Shown here one piece after another: positions 10,640 to 20,999 of a stretch of 64,000 bases of DNA. The position numbers and the translations under genes are program-made. This stretch comes from Ryuthela nishihirai (taxonomy: Eukaryota > Arthropoda > Arachnida > Araneae > Heptathelidae): contig JAWZYU010000030.1 in the NCBI GenBank assembly GCA_038380435.1, positions 63,003,817-63,067,816 on the forward strand. The letters are read 5' to 3'. Positions within the stretch are counted from its first letter, which is position 1, and each line of letters starts with the position of its first letter. The notes under the pieces were generated by a model, which had not been told where the DNA came from, did not search any database, and saw nothing but the letters and a program-made list of their open reading frames with translations.

Positions 10640-11669
10640 CACTCGCTCAAAAAAGTATCCGAACAATGTGGTTGATTACAAAATTCAGGAAAAAATATCT
10701 GGCAACGATTTTTTTTAGAAATGAGTGATCTGGCAACCTTCGTGTCATGTGACACGAAGGTTGCCAGATCACTCATTTCTAAAAAAAAAATCGTTGCCAG
10801 ATATTTTTCCTGAATTCTATAATTAATCACAGTGTTCGGATACTTTTTTTAATATATATAATGCGTATGAATATATAATGCAATGAATACGGAGCGTGTG
10901 CAGTTACCGTTCACGGCAAACTGGAGCGGTTGCGGTTAATGTTCATAGCACAATGGATCGTGTGAGTTCACAAAGACCTAGATCGTGTGGGCTCATTCAC
11001 GGAAATATTGAGCGTGTGCAGTTACCGTTCACAGCAAACTGGAGCGGTTGCGGTTAATGTTCACAGCAAACTGGAGCGGTTGCGGTTAATGTTCACAGCA
11101 AACTGGAGCGGTTGCGGTTAATGTTCACAGCAAACTGGAGCGGTTGCGGTTAATGTTCACAGCAAACTGGAGCGGTTGTGGTTAATGTTCACAGCACATT
11201 GGATCGTGTGAGCTCACAAAGACCTAGATCGTGTGGGCTCACTCACGGAAATAATGAGCGTGTGCAGTTACCGTTCACAGCAAACTGGAGCGGTTGCGGT
11301 TAATGTTCACAGCACATTGGATCGTGTGAGCTCACAAAGACCTAGATCGTGTGGGCTGACTCACGGAAATATTGAGCGTGTGCAGTTACCGTTCACAGCA
11401 AACTGGAGCGTGTGCAGTAACTGCACACGCTCCAGTTTGCTGTGAACGGTTGCTGTTCTTGTGCTGTGAACTTGCTGTGAACAGTTTGCTGTGAACGGTA
11501 ACTGGAGCGTGTACAGTTGCTGTACACGCTCCAGATATTTTTCCTGAATTCTGTAATCACGTGACACGAAGGTTGCCAGATCACTAATTTCTAAAAAAAA
11601 AATCGTTGCCAGATATTTTTTCTGAATTCTGTAATCAACCGTAGTGTTCGGATACTTTTTTTGAGACTG
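10640..11669 (+). mobile_element. Composite MITE-satellite element, copy 3
   Basis: TA flanks both ends (10638-10639 and 11670-11671). Order: palindromic MITE whose arms share the ATGAG variant, AT linker, satellite (about 10894-11400), two hairpins (the second near 11505-11532), and the closing MITE arm. Inside the array, 11041-11170 holds five successive copies of just the 32-bp sub-unit, an expansion below the monomer level. Confidence 0.75.
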
Positions 11670-11694
11670 TACAATTTAGCTGAAAGGTATTTCT

Positions 11695-12003
11695 GTTCCA
11701 TTAAAAATGCCAATGGCAATGGGGGACGTCTCCTGCAGGTAAATCAACTTAATGGTTTGCGAATAACTAACACATACTACAAACATCGGGGCATTTATAA
11801 ATATGGATGGGTTTCACCTGATGGGTTGCATAGGAATATGATAAATTATATTTTTATTAACAGCATATGGGCTAGTTCAATTAGGAATACCAGATCATAC
11901 AGGAATTATTATTTATACAGGATATATTACATGGATATATTATTACAGGATATATTATTAGTTCAGTTAGGAATATCAGATCATATAGGAATTATTTACT
12001 TTT
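11695..12003 (+). pseudogene. RTE-like endonuclease fragment
   Basis: The translation contains LQVNQLNGLRITNTYYKHRG and a following VSPDGLHRNM segment, clearly the same stretch as the endonuclease domain of the RTE-like elements at 19.3-24 kb. It covers only the part downstream of the GDFNAKVG motif and decays after the RNTRSYR segment into a locally duplicated AT-rich phrase (GATATATTA and CAGATCATA repeats, about 11890-12000). It directly abuts composite copy 3. It is a dead fragment. Confidence 0.8.
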
Positions 12004-13156
12004 AAACGCAAAATTTCGTTGCAGATTATAAAAAAAAATGATCCATTTAAAAAAAAAAATTTCCCCCACTGTTACGAAAATCATTCGATTAATTTTTAAC
12101 GCTGCTTACAAAAATAAACAATGGAATGAAAACACAGTTTACAATATTCATAAGTAAATAATTACAATAATATATTTTGCATTTGTTGCATGTAATATGC
12201 AATATCTATTTCCATCTGAATAACTTGAACCGATTACAGAACCGTTTGCATCTTCCCAATATCTGCTGCGGCAGGAACGGAATCGTCCCATTTCAAGTTA
12301 ATGGCCGATCTTCTGCCGAATTTAACATACTTCGAGCCGTTCACAGCCAATGTTCGGCGAACACAGACGCCATTGCTTTGAAGTGACGCCATCAACTGCT
12401 CTTGAAAAGAAGAAGGCCTCAGAACACGCCACGCGAAAGCAGATCACGCACGCAGCGGACCACCAATTTGTGTTCTTAATCCCAGCTACGTTTATTTATA
12501 GACACGTGCACGCGAAATGTTAATTATTGATGCCTCTGTTGTGGCAACAGCAGCGAGCCTCGAGGCCCGTGCGTGACGACAGCTCGTGAGGGCCGGTGTC
12601 GTTTGCTCTCCGTTTAGCGTTGCGCAGTTGCTTAGCGTTGCGTTGTGCAGACGCTTTCGTCTGCCGCTGCGCGTTTGCTCCCATTGGCAGACGAATCTGG
12701 ATTAGCTTATCCTGACTTAAGATAAAATACTTCGAATCTGGGAAGTCAAATAATATTTTCATTTTTTTTAGGATAAGGTGGAAACTATCAACAGATAAGT
12801 ATTGAGAATCGCTTGCTCTCTAAGTTCACCCCACGCGGTTCTCTTTAATATTAAAAAATGCTAATTTATAAAACTTACATTTATTATTATCAAAATAATA
12901 ACAAAGGTAACTTTCTTTTTTAAATCTTTGTGGTTAAAGATGTTTTGAGAAAGAAATTCGATGGCAGACGATGTAATGATTGTAAGCCATCATTTTAGGT
13001 CTCGTCTTCATCTTCGTATTAACATATTTCTGTTCCAACAGGAATTTCATCAAAGACAAACTAATAAGCCAATTGAATGAGGTCAATCTCGCGATCTTTC
13101 ACCCCCCCCCCGCTAACGTTGCGAATTTACGTTGCGTATTTACGGGAAATCATTTC
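12004..13156. other. Unique DNA, no gene seen
   Basis: AT-rich at 12004-12240 and 12760-13070. The GC-richer part (12370-12720) has a minus-strand 80-codon frame built on short GCGTTGCG-type repeats and no known domain. A CACGTG lies at 12502. A C-run occurs at about 13102-13110. Confidence 0.5.
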
Positions 13157-13169
13157 AACGAAGCATACG

Positions 13170-13503
13170 AGGGGAGGGGTGGCTCAGTCGGTAGCGCGCC
13201 AGGATTGTAATCTGCAGTTCCCAGGTTCAAGTCCCAGCTGGATCAGCGTTGAGATTTATCTACGCAAAACTCCCCGCTGGTCAGTAAGGGACACCGATGG
13301 ACTTGGAAAGGCCACCGTCCGTCGGATGCAACGTTAAGCCGTGCCCGTGTGCTGGATGGCCTTGACGGGAGGCTACCATTTGTTTCCCAACAGCTGTTCC
13401 AGTGTGTCCCCTCCCCCAACTTCTCTGAGTCTTTGGGGTCCTTGTGACCTGGCCATTTAGTCCATAGTGTGCAAAAAAGTGCCGCTCAGAGGTAAAACAA
13501 CCC
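13170..13503 (+). mobile_element. tRNA-derived SINE, internally deleted
   Basis: The head is on the left, with A box near TGGCTCAGTCGGTAGCG and B box GGTTCAAGTCCC; the tail is on the right. The segment from the capped-like GTGTG phrase to CTGGATGGCC is deleted. Perfect 13-bp target duplications AACGAAGCATACG lie at 13157-13169 and 13504-13516. Confidence 0.9.
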
Positions 13504-13641
13504 AACGAAGCATACGTTACCACTGCCAACAGTTCACCATTAGTCTAGCGTTACGTTTCCTATCGATACGTTGCGTCGTCGTTGCGTTTCTCTGAGCAGC
13601 GCCATCTCGTGACTGAGAATGGTGAAACGTCACCAGACCGG

Positions 13642-14258
13642 GTTGGGTTGTTTTACCTCTGAGCGGCACTTTTTCGCACACCATGGGCTAAATGGCCAGG
13701 TCACATGGACCCCCTTGGCTCAGAGAAGGTTGGGGGAGAGGACCCACTGGAACAGCTGTTGGGAGACAGATGGTAGCCTCCCGTCAAGGCCATCCAGCGT
13801 GTTCTTTAACGTTGGGTTGTTTTACCTCTGAGCGGCACTTTTTTGCACACCATGGGCTAAATGGCCAGGTCACATGGACCCCGTAGGCTCAGAGAAGGTT
13901 GGGGGAGGGGACCCACTGGAAGAGCTGTTGGGAGACAGATGGTAGCCTCCCGTCAAGGCCATCCAGCGTGTTCTTTAACGTTGGGTTGTTTTACCTCTGA
14001 GCGGCACTTTTTTGCACACCATGGGCTAAATGGCCAGGTCACATGGACCCCGTAGGCTCAGAGAAGGTTGGGGGAGGGGACCCAATGGAAGAGCTGTTGG
14101 GAGACAGATGGTAGCCTCCCGTCAAGGCCATCCAGCGTGTTCTTTAACGTGCACAGGGTATGGCTCTCCCGCACACGGGGCCACGGCTTAACGTCCCATC
14201 CGACGGACGGCGGCCTTTCCAAACCCATCGGTGTCGCCTTCTGACCGTGGACAGGGCA
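13642..14258 (-). mobile_element. SINE, 5'-truncated, three 3' bodies in tandem
   Basis: Three 3' bodies of about 169 bp follow each other from the left. The tRNA head is absent: the element stops in the middle of the body at 14258. Target duplications of 13 bp with one mismatch lie at 13629-13641 (GTCACCAGACCGG) and 14259-14271. Truncation at the 5' end fits LINE-type reverse transcription. Confidence 0.85.
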
Positions 14259-14368
14259 GTCACCTGACCGGTAAACGTCATATTTTATAAATTATTTATC
14301 GACTTTCCGAATGATCTCTCAAGTCAGAGTGATCGGGATCTTTCTGCCATTCTCTCATTGCAATGGGG

Positions 14369-14725
14369 ATTTTTAGCTCTGAGTGGCAGTTTTTTCTGAA
14401 CACACCTTTCAGACTTTGACCAAAATGGTCAGGTCCCAAGGGACCCAGAGAATGAGGAAAGGGGATCCACTGTTCAGCTATTAGGAGACAAATGGTCATT
14501 GCCCTATAGCGTGTTCTTTAATGTGCCTGGGGCAAATCTCCCGTTCACTCAGGACCACGGCTTAATGTCCCATCGTAGGATGGCGGCTTCTCCAATCGCA
14601 GTTGTGTCTCATCACCAGAAGAAGAGAGGGAGTGAGCGGAAAAAACCTCGATCCTGGCAGTGTGGACTTGAACCTGGGAAATGAGATGAAGGGATTTGTT
14701 AGTTGCGAGGCCGTGCCCGTTCCCT
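14369..14725 (-). repeat. Old, diverged SINE
   Basis: The order of landmarks matches the young SINE: CTCTGAGTGGCA tail, GTCAGGTCCCAAGGGACC, CTATTAGGAGACA, GTGTTCTTTAATGTGC, CACGGCTTAATGTCCCATC, then an ACTTGAACCTGGGAA B-box region. Divergence is high, suggesting an older subfamily. Confidence 0.75.
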
Positions 14726-14904
14726 CCTTTGCCAACGGGAATCACGTGATTCTGCTTCAAAGGCAAAAGGATCTTCCTCCTCCATTTATCTGCATATCCT
14801 TGGAAGAGGAATTCTTCATCTGCATCGATCTGCAACATCCCACTGAGCATCCATCAGTTCCAGGAACAAACTCAAACTCTTCTGCAATCTGAATCTCAGT
14901 CACG

Positions 14905-15007
14905 TGAGGATGTTTGGGATGCTTTCCAACAGCGGTTGCTTTGATAAGGATCAGTAGAATCTGTGTCTGACACAAGAAGTACGTGAGATGCATCCCAAAC
15001 ATCCTCA
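14905..15007. repeat. Perfect 18-bp inverted repeat
   Basis: TGAGGATGTTTGGGATGC at 14905-14922 is exactly complementary to 14990-15007, with a 67-bp loop. Each arm is near an ACGTGAG or CACGTGAG phrase. Function unknown. Confidence 0.8.
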
Positions 15008-15098
15008 TGAGAGATCAGAGCACGCAAGTCTCTTTCTCCTCCACATCCTTTCTAGAGTGATGATGCATCGTGTGTGGTAAGAAGAAAATGTTTCGTCA

Positions 15099-15267
15099 CA
15101 GAAAATATCTGGCAACGATTTTTTTTAGATACGAGTGATCTGGCAACCTTCGTGTCACGTGACACGAAGGTTGCCAGATCACTCGTATCTAAAAAAAATC
15201 GTTGCCAGATATTTTTTTCTAAATTCTGTAATCAACCATGGTGTTCGGATACTTTTTTGGGCGACTG
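15099..15267. mobile_element. Palindromic MITE, left end truncated
   Basis: The arms read AGATACGAGTGATCTGG and its exact mirror, with a TGTCACGTGACA centre. The right end is intact and precedes TA at 15268-15269. The left tip up to GAATTC is missing. Confidence 0.85.
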
Positions 15268-15269
15268 TA

Positions 15270-15748
15270 CGATATCTGAAAATCGTCTGATCGCAATTCA
15301 GGTATGAAAAAACCGAAAGTCTATGACATCCTCTTTTAACGAATGATTTATTTTCTTAGGTGAAAGCGAATGGCATTAATTTGAATTTGAAGGAGATATT
15401 GGAATTCGCGTTTTTTTCTACATAAGATACAGTCATGTCAGTCAAAGATCATCGTGCATTTTTACGGTATCGCCGTTTTTGCATTTTTTTTTCAATTTAT
15501 TTTTTAAAAACTGGCATTTCGTTTCCTCCTCTCCTTATAAATTGTTTTTTGAAACAATGTTCTTACCAAATAATGTGTAATAGGTTGTTTAGTTTCCATT
15601 TGTTTGGAAATTATAATTCTTCTGTGGTAAACATTCCCATCAGATCGAAAATAATATAATTTCCATTAAAAGACAATCAGATATTGTTTCATGATGCACA
15701 GGACGGGTAAGTGAGGGAAAACGGGGGGGGGGGGGGGGGGGGGCAGAG
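15270..15748. other. AT-rich unique DNA ending in a G tract
   Basis: No gene is supported; the 74-codon frame at 15435-15659 is AT-driven. A run of about 21 G residues lies at 15723-15743, just before a SINE tail. Confidence 0.5.
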
Positions 15749-16145
15749 TTGGGTTGGGTTGTTTTACCTCTGAGCGGCACTTTTTTGCACACCATGGGCT
15801 AAATGGCCAGGTCACATGGACCCCGAAGGCTCAGAGAAGGTTGGGGGAGGGAACCCACTGGAACAGATGTTGGGAGACAGATGGTAGCCTCCCGTCAAAG
15901 CCATCCAGCGTGTTCTTTAACGTGCACAGAGTATAGCTCTCCCGCACACGGGGCCACGGCTTAACGTCCCTATCCGACGGACGGCGGCTTTTCCAAGCCC
16001 AATCGGTGTCCCCTACTGATCGTGGACAGGGCGGGGAATTTGGCGGAGATAAATCTCAACGCTGACCCAGCTGGGACTCGAACCTGGGAACTACAGATTA
16101 CGAGCCTGGCGCGCTACCGACTGAGCACAGAGCCACCCCCGCCCC
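15749..16145 (-). mobile_element. tRNA-derived SINE, full length
   Basis: Tail at left, head at right (B box near 16076-16090, A box near 16117-16135, slightly expanded by ACAGAGCC). No clear target duplication could be read, partly because the left flank is a G homopolymer. Confidence 0.85.
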
Positions 16146-17021
16146 TAAGGGTCGGAGATACGAGTCTTTAATACTAGCACTGATATTTCGTGGTATCCGT
16201 TTGAGACTTTTTCTTTTCCTGCCTCTTTCCATCTCGTGGAGCTTCCCGCATCCAGCAAGCGATGTTTTGATAAGTGAGGATGGAGATAGATCTCTATCTC
16301 TTTCTCTTTAAGGCAGAGCTTTATCTCTGGGGACAGAAGAAAGATGAAGTTCTGTCAAAACAGAATCGTAAAGAAAATGCCGCAGAGTTTGAAATATAAC
16401 TCAGCCTCATATTCTTGGGAGGAGTTCAAAAAAGGGAAAGGGAGGATGTCATCAGCAGGAGGAGAGAGAGAGGAAAAAAATGAATTCCTTGAAGAAGAGG
16501 AAGAGGAAAGTGAACGAAAGTATGAGCACGATTGTCAGCGGATGTTTCGTTGGATGTTCCGTGCATATCTCTTGCGACGCTGGTGCTGGCAGGTGCTAGG
16601 CGTCTTCTGCTGCTATCATCCATCAACTGAAGTGTCTTCTGCTGCTGTTGCCACTTCCAGGAAAGAAAAAAAGTCGCTTTCTTGTTTGTTAAACACGCGA
16701 AACATATTGCAGCGGTGAAGAGGATTGACAGATGCTCACTCAGGGAACGGACTTCGATTGGACGACTTGTCTCAACTCTGAGCATCGAAATCCGAAACTT
16801 CACTGTTCTTCATTGATGACCTCCTCACTCTCCTCTAAGCGATGGCAACACCTACAACGCATCCAGTCATTCCGTAGCTCTTTCCGTTTGCACACGTGAA
16901 AGTGGCATTTCTATCTGGATGAAGATGGAGAGTCGCCATGGATGACTCGGTCCGGTTGCGTAAACTATATGCTTAGCCTCATTACGCACGTAGATGTGGG
17001 TGATGAGGGACTCTACCTGGG
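16146..17021. other. Unique DNA, unsupported ORFs
   Basis: A plus-strand 124-codon frame (16344-16718) has a Glu-rich patch and no known domain; a minus-strand 125-codon frame overlaps it. I would not call either a gene. CACGTG lies at about 16894. Confidence 0.4.
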
Positions 17022-17058
17022 TACATTTTAGCACATAGAGTAGCCAAGGATGGCTGTA

Positions 17059-18154
17059 CAGTCGCTCAAAAAAGTATCCGAACACTACGGTTGATTACAG
17101 AATTCAGAAAAAATATCTGGCAACGATTTTTTTTTTTTTTTTTTTGAAATTAGTGATCTGGCAACCTTCGTGTCACGTGATTACAGAATTCAGGAAAAAT
17201 ATCTGGAGCGTGTACAGGAACTGTACACGCTCCAGTTACCGTTCACAGCAAACTGGAGCGTGTGCAGTTACTGCACACGCTCCAGTTTGCTGTGATCGTG
17301 TGGGCTCACTCACGGAAATATTGAGCGTGTGCAGTTACCGTTCACAGAAAACTGGAGCGGTTGCGATTAATGTTCACAGCACATTGGATCGTGTGAGCTC
17401 ACAAAGACCTAGATCGTGTGGGCTCACTCACGGAAATATTGAGCGTGTGCAGTTACCGTTCACAGCAAACTGGAGCGGTTGCGGTTAATGTTCACAGCAC
17501 ATTGGATCGTGTGAGCTCACAAACACCTGGATCGTGTGGACTCACTCACGGAAATATTGAGCGTGTGCAGTTACCGTTCACAGCAAACTGGAGCGGTTGC
17601 GGTTAATGTTCACAGCACATTGGATCGTGTGGGCTCACTCACGGAAATATTGAGCGTGTGCAGTTACCGTTCACAGCAAACTGGAGCGGTTGCGGTTAAT
17701 GTTCACAGCACATTGGATCGTGTGAGCTCACAAAGACCTAGATCGTGTGGGCTCACTCACGGAAATATTGAGCGTGTGCAGTTACCGTTCACAGCAAACT
17801 GGAGCGGTTGCGGTTAATGTTCACAGCACATTGGATCGTGTGAGCTCACAAACACCTGGATCGTGTGGACTCACTCACGGAAATATTGAGCGTGTGCAGT
17901 TACCGTTCACAGCAAACTGGAGCGGTTGCGGTTAATGTTCACAGCACATTGGATCGTGTGAGCTCACAAAGACCTGGATCGTGTGGACTCACTCACGGAA
18001 ATATTGAGCGTGTGCAGTTACCGTTCACAGCAAACTGGAGCGGTTGCGGTTAATGTTCACAGCACTTTTTTGTTTCTAAAAAAAAATCGTTGCCAGATAT
18101 TTTTTCTGAATTCTGTAATCAACCATAGTGTTCGGATTCTTTTTTGAGCGACTG
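17059..18154 (+). mobile_element. Composite MITE-satellite element, copy 4
   Basis: TA at 17057-17058 and 18155-18156. The left side is a single MITE arm with two hairpins (about 17204-17232 and 17256-17283), followed by about six 118-bp monomers to 18064. It ends abruptly in a MITE arm. Here the AT linker and the second palindromic half are missing, so the array joins the closing arm directly. The 37 bp upstream (17022-17058) recur at 32960-32996. Confidence 0.75.
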
Positions 18155-18156
18155 TA

Positions 18157-18798
18157 CCGAATTTCGTGGTCTGAGCGCCTGCTACTTATTTAGAAACAGT
18201 TCTTATCCCTTTTTCTATCGAGGAGAATTATTTTTTAGATCTAAATTCTTCCGTTGCTTTAAGCTACATGCTGAATTTAGAGTTAGTAGCTCTTCCCCTT
18301 TAAAAGGAGATTTTGATCAAAGAGTTCAATTCTCTCCACACAGCCCAATTGATGGGAGTGTTCAATTTCAACCCCTGAAAGAAACCTTCACCATAATAAG
18401 AAACCCTTTTCTGCAAGTGAAGTTTTTCGCCACATCCATTCCCTCTTTTCTGTTTAAATCTTTTCCCTCAGACATTTCTCGCTTTTCTGTCCACAAAGTA
18501 ACCACAACGTGTCACGTGTTTGCTGACGATTCCTTCAGTGCAAATAAAAAATCTTTTTTTCTTCCTCTGAATAAAGAGCTTGCAGAGAATTGCATAATTA
18601 TCTTATAAGTAATTTATAAGTAGTAAGACACCACAGAAGAATTACTTCATAATTTTAAGTGGCAACACTTCCTATCTGTGTCAAAGCAGGTGAAAAAACT
18701 TGAAGAATATCAGAAAGATTTTTTAAAAGGGAACAAAAAAATATAGTTCAGTGTTCTTATTTGTAAAGGAAACGAAATTTTAGATCACCTTTGGTTAC
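18157..18798. other. AT-rich unique DNA
   Basis: A 154-codon plus-strand frame (18144-18608) begins inside the composite element end and is rich in Phe and Ser, as expected from T-rich DNA. I see no domain, promoter or homology and do not call a gene. One CACGTG at about 18514. Confidence 0.45.
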
Positions 18799-19308
18799 TG
18801 GGTGGCTCAGTCAGTAGCGCGACAGGCTCGTAATCTGTACTTCCCACTTTCGAGTCCCAGCTGGGTCAGCGTTGAGATTTATTTCCGCAAAATTCCCCGC
18901 CCTGCCCATGGTCAGTAGGGGACACCGATGGGCTTGGAAAGGCCGCCGTCCGTCGGATAGGACGTTAAGCCGTGGCCCCGTGTGTGGGAGAGCCATACCC
19001 TGTGCACGTTAAAGAACACGCTTGATGGCCTTGACGGGAGGCTACCATCTGTCTCCCAACAGCTGTTCCAGTGGGTCCCCTCCCCCAACCTTCTCTGAGC
19101 CTTCGGGGTCCATGTGACCTGGCCATTTAGCCCATGGTGTGCAAAAAAGTGCCCCCTCAGAGGTAAAACAACATAACATTAAAGAACACGCTGGATGGCC
19201 TTGACGGGAGGCTACCATCTGTCTCGCAACAGCTGTTCCAGCGGATGCTCTCCCCCAACCCTCTCTGAGCCTTCGGGGTCCTTGTGACCCGGCCATTTAA
19301 CCCATGGT
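18799..19308 (+). mobile_element. tRNA-derived SINE, two 3' bodies, cut by RTE
   Basis: The head begins near TGGCTCAGTCAGTAGCG. The second 3' body stops at CCATGGT (19308), where the RTE-like sequence begins. The normal tail end is absent, so the SINE was truncated by the event that joined it to the RTE copy. Confidence 0.85.
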
Positions 19309-20999
19309 AAACATCACCAAGGCGTGGGTCTGCTTCTCAGCAGACACGTTAGCGATGCTCTTCTAGGATTTGAGTGCATTAATGAAAGGTTTCTTACAGC
19401 AAAATTTCAGACAAGTGTTAAAGACTTGAATGTTATCTGCTGTTATGCCCCCACTGAGGATGCCGATGAGGATGAGAAGGATAGGTTTTATGAACAAGTT
19501 CAGGATATTTTGAATTCTGTCAAGAAAGGTGATATTACCCTTGTTCTTGGTGACTTCAATGCCAAAGTTGGTACTGACTCTGACCTTTGGGGAGGGGTAA
19601 TAGGCCCTTTTGGTATTGGTAGCTGCAATGGCAATGGGCAACGTCTCCTACAGGTAAGTAAACTCAATGGATTCAGAATAACTAACACTTATTACAAACA
19701 CCGCGACATACATAAGTACACATGGGTTTCACCTGATGGGCTGCATAAGAATATGATTGATTACATATTAATTAACAGCAAATTGGCTAGTTCTGTTAGG
19801 AATACCAGGGCATATAGGGGAGCTGAAATTGGATCTGACCATTACCTTGTTAAAAGTGTGTTGCAACTTAAACTTAAAAAGTGTTGTGCTAGGGTTAAAA
19901 AATTTACTTTTAATACTGAAGCTCTGAAAGATCCAGTTATAGCCAAAGCTTACCATGATAGGTTACTTAGTCATTATGACAGTCATGGTTCGCTTACTAC
20001 TGAAGTTGAGGAAGAATGGGATCATTTTAAACAGGCTTTTATGGACACTAACAGTACTCTTTTAGGAAAAAAGGAGCAGAAGAGACAGAATTATCTGAGT
20101 GATAAGGCACTTGAGCTTATTTCGGAAAGAAAGAACTGCAGGAATGTCTTTAATCAATACTCTACTAGTCCTAATAGAAAGCATTACAGAGAACTTAATA
20201 AACGTGTAAAAGATCAGTTAGCTGCTGATAAGAATCTTTGGCTTGATGGTTTGGCTGACAAAGCCGAGGAAGCAGTTAGACAGCACAACAGCAGAGAGCT
20301 GTACCAGATAGTTAATGTTTTGTGTGGTTGAAAACGGACTGGCATACAAGGATTGAAGGATAAACAAGGTAAGGTTATAGAAGGGGAGGATTCTGTCATG
20401 GCTAGGTGGTCTGAGCATTTCAGTGATGTTCTAAACAATGTAGTTAGTTCTACTCCCATTGTTTGCAATGATGATAGATGCATTGGTGGCTTTAATGTTG
20501 ACCCTATAACACAATCTGAAGTTATTGTGGCTGTTTCTAAACTTAAACTACATAAATCCCCAGGGGTAGATGAAATTACTATCGAAATGCTTAGAGCTGG
20601 GAATGTTTCGGTTACCACTTGGATGACTAAAATTCTGAATATCTTTTATGATAAAGGCATGGTTCCTAAGGATTTTACCAGAGCTATTGTTATCCCTATT
20701 TTCAAAAAAGGTGATCGCAGTTCTTGTGATAACTATAGGGGTATCAGCCTACTCTCTGTTCCAGGTAAAGTTCTTTCCATGATTGTGCTTAATAGAATTA
20801 AGAATCGGGTTGACAGTCAATTGCGTGATGAGCAATGTGGATTCAGAAGTGGTAGGGGATGTGTGGATCAGATATTTTCACTTAGGCAGATTCTTGAGAA
20901 ATGTTTAGAGTTTCAGAAACCTTTGGTTGCTAGCTTTGTTGATTTCAAAAAGGCTTTCGACTCTGTTGATCGTCATAATTTGTGGTTGATTGTGAGATC
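19309..20999 (+). pseudogene. RTE-like endonuclease/reverse transcriptase, plus copy (broken)
   Basis: This is a partial copy of an RTE-like non-LTR retrotransposon (the group annotated as craniofacial development protein 2-like in many animals). It starts inside the endonuclease at the HHQGVGLLLS segment, so the N-terminal catalytic part is absent. It contains GDFNAKVG, MIDYILINS and GSDHYL of the endonuclease, then the first half of the reverse transcriptase (KSPGVDEIT, IFKKGDRSSCDNYRGISLL, FVDFKKAFDSVD). A single in-frame TGA at 20329-20331 interrupts it; the frame continues unchanged after it. It ends at the LWLIV segment, where the sequence switches to the opposite strand copy across about 7 bp of shared sequence (ATCATAT). 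The YADD motif is not in this copy. Confidence 0.9.

Noticed and set aside
13170..13260. tRNA-like sequence as a functional tRNA gene
   Set aside because: The A and B boxes and an anticodon-like arm are present, but acceptor stems do not pair and each copy is joined to a SINE body with target duplications.
16344..16718. 124-codon Glu-rich ORF
   Set aside because: A similarly long ORF overlaps on the other strand, and purine-rich DNA alone explains the Glu and Lys runs.
18144..18608. 154-codon ORF
   Set aside because: It begins inside a transposon end, is driven by T-rich composition and shows no domain or supporting signals.
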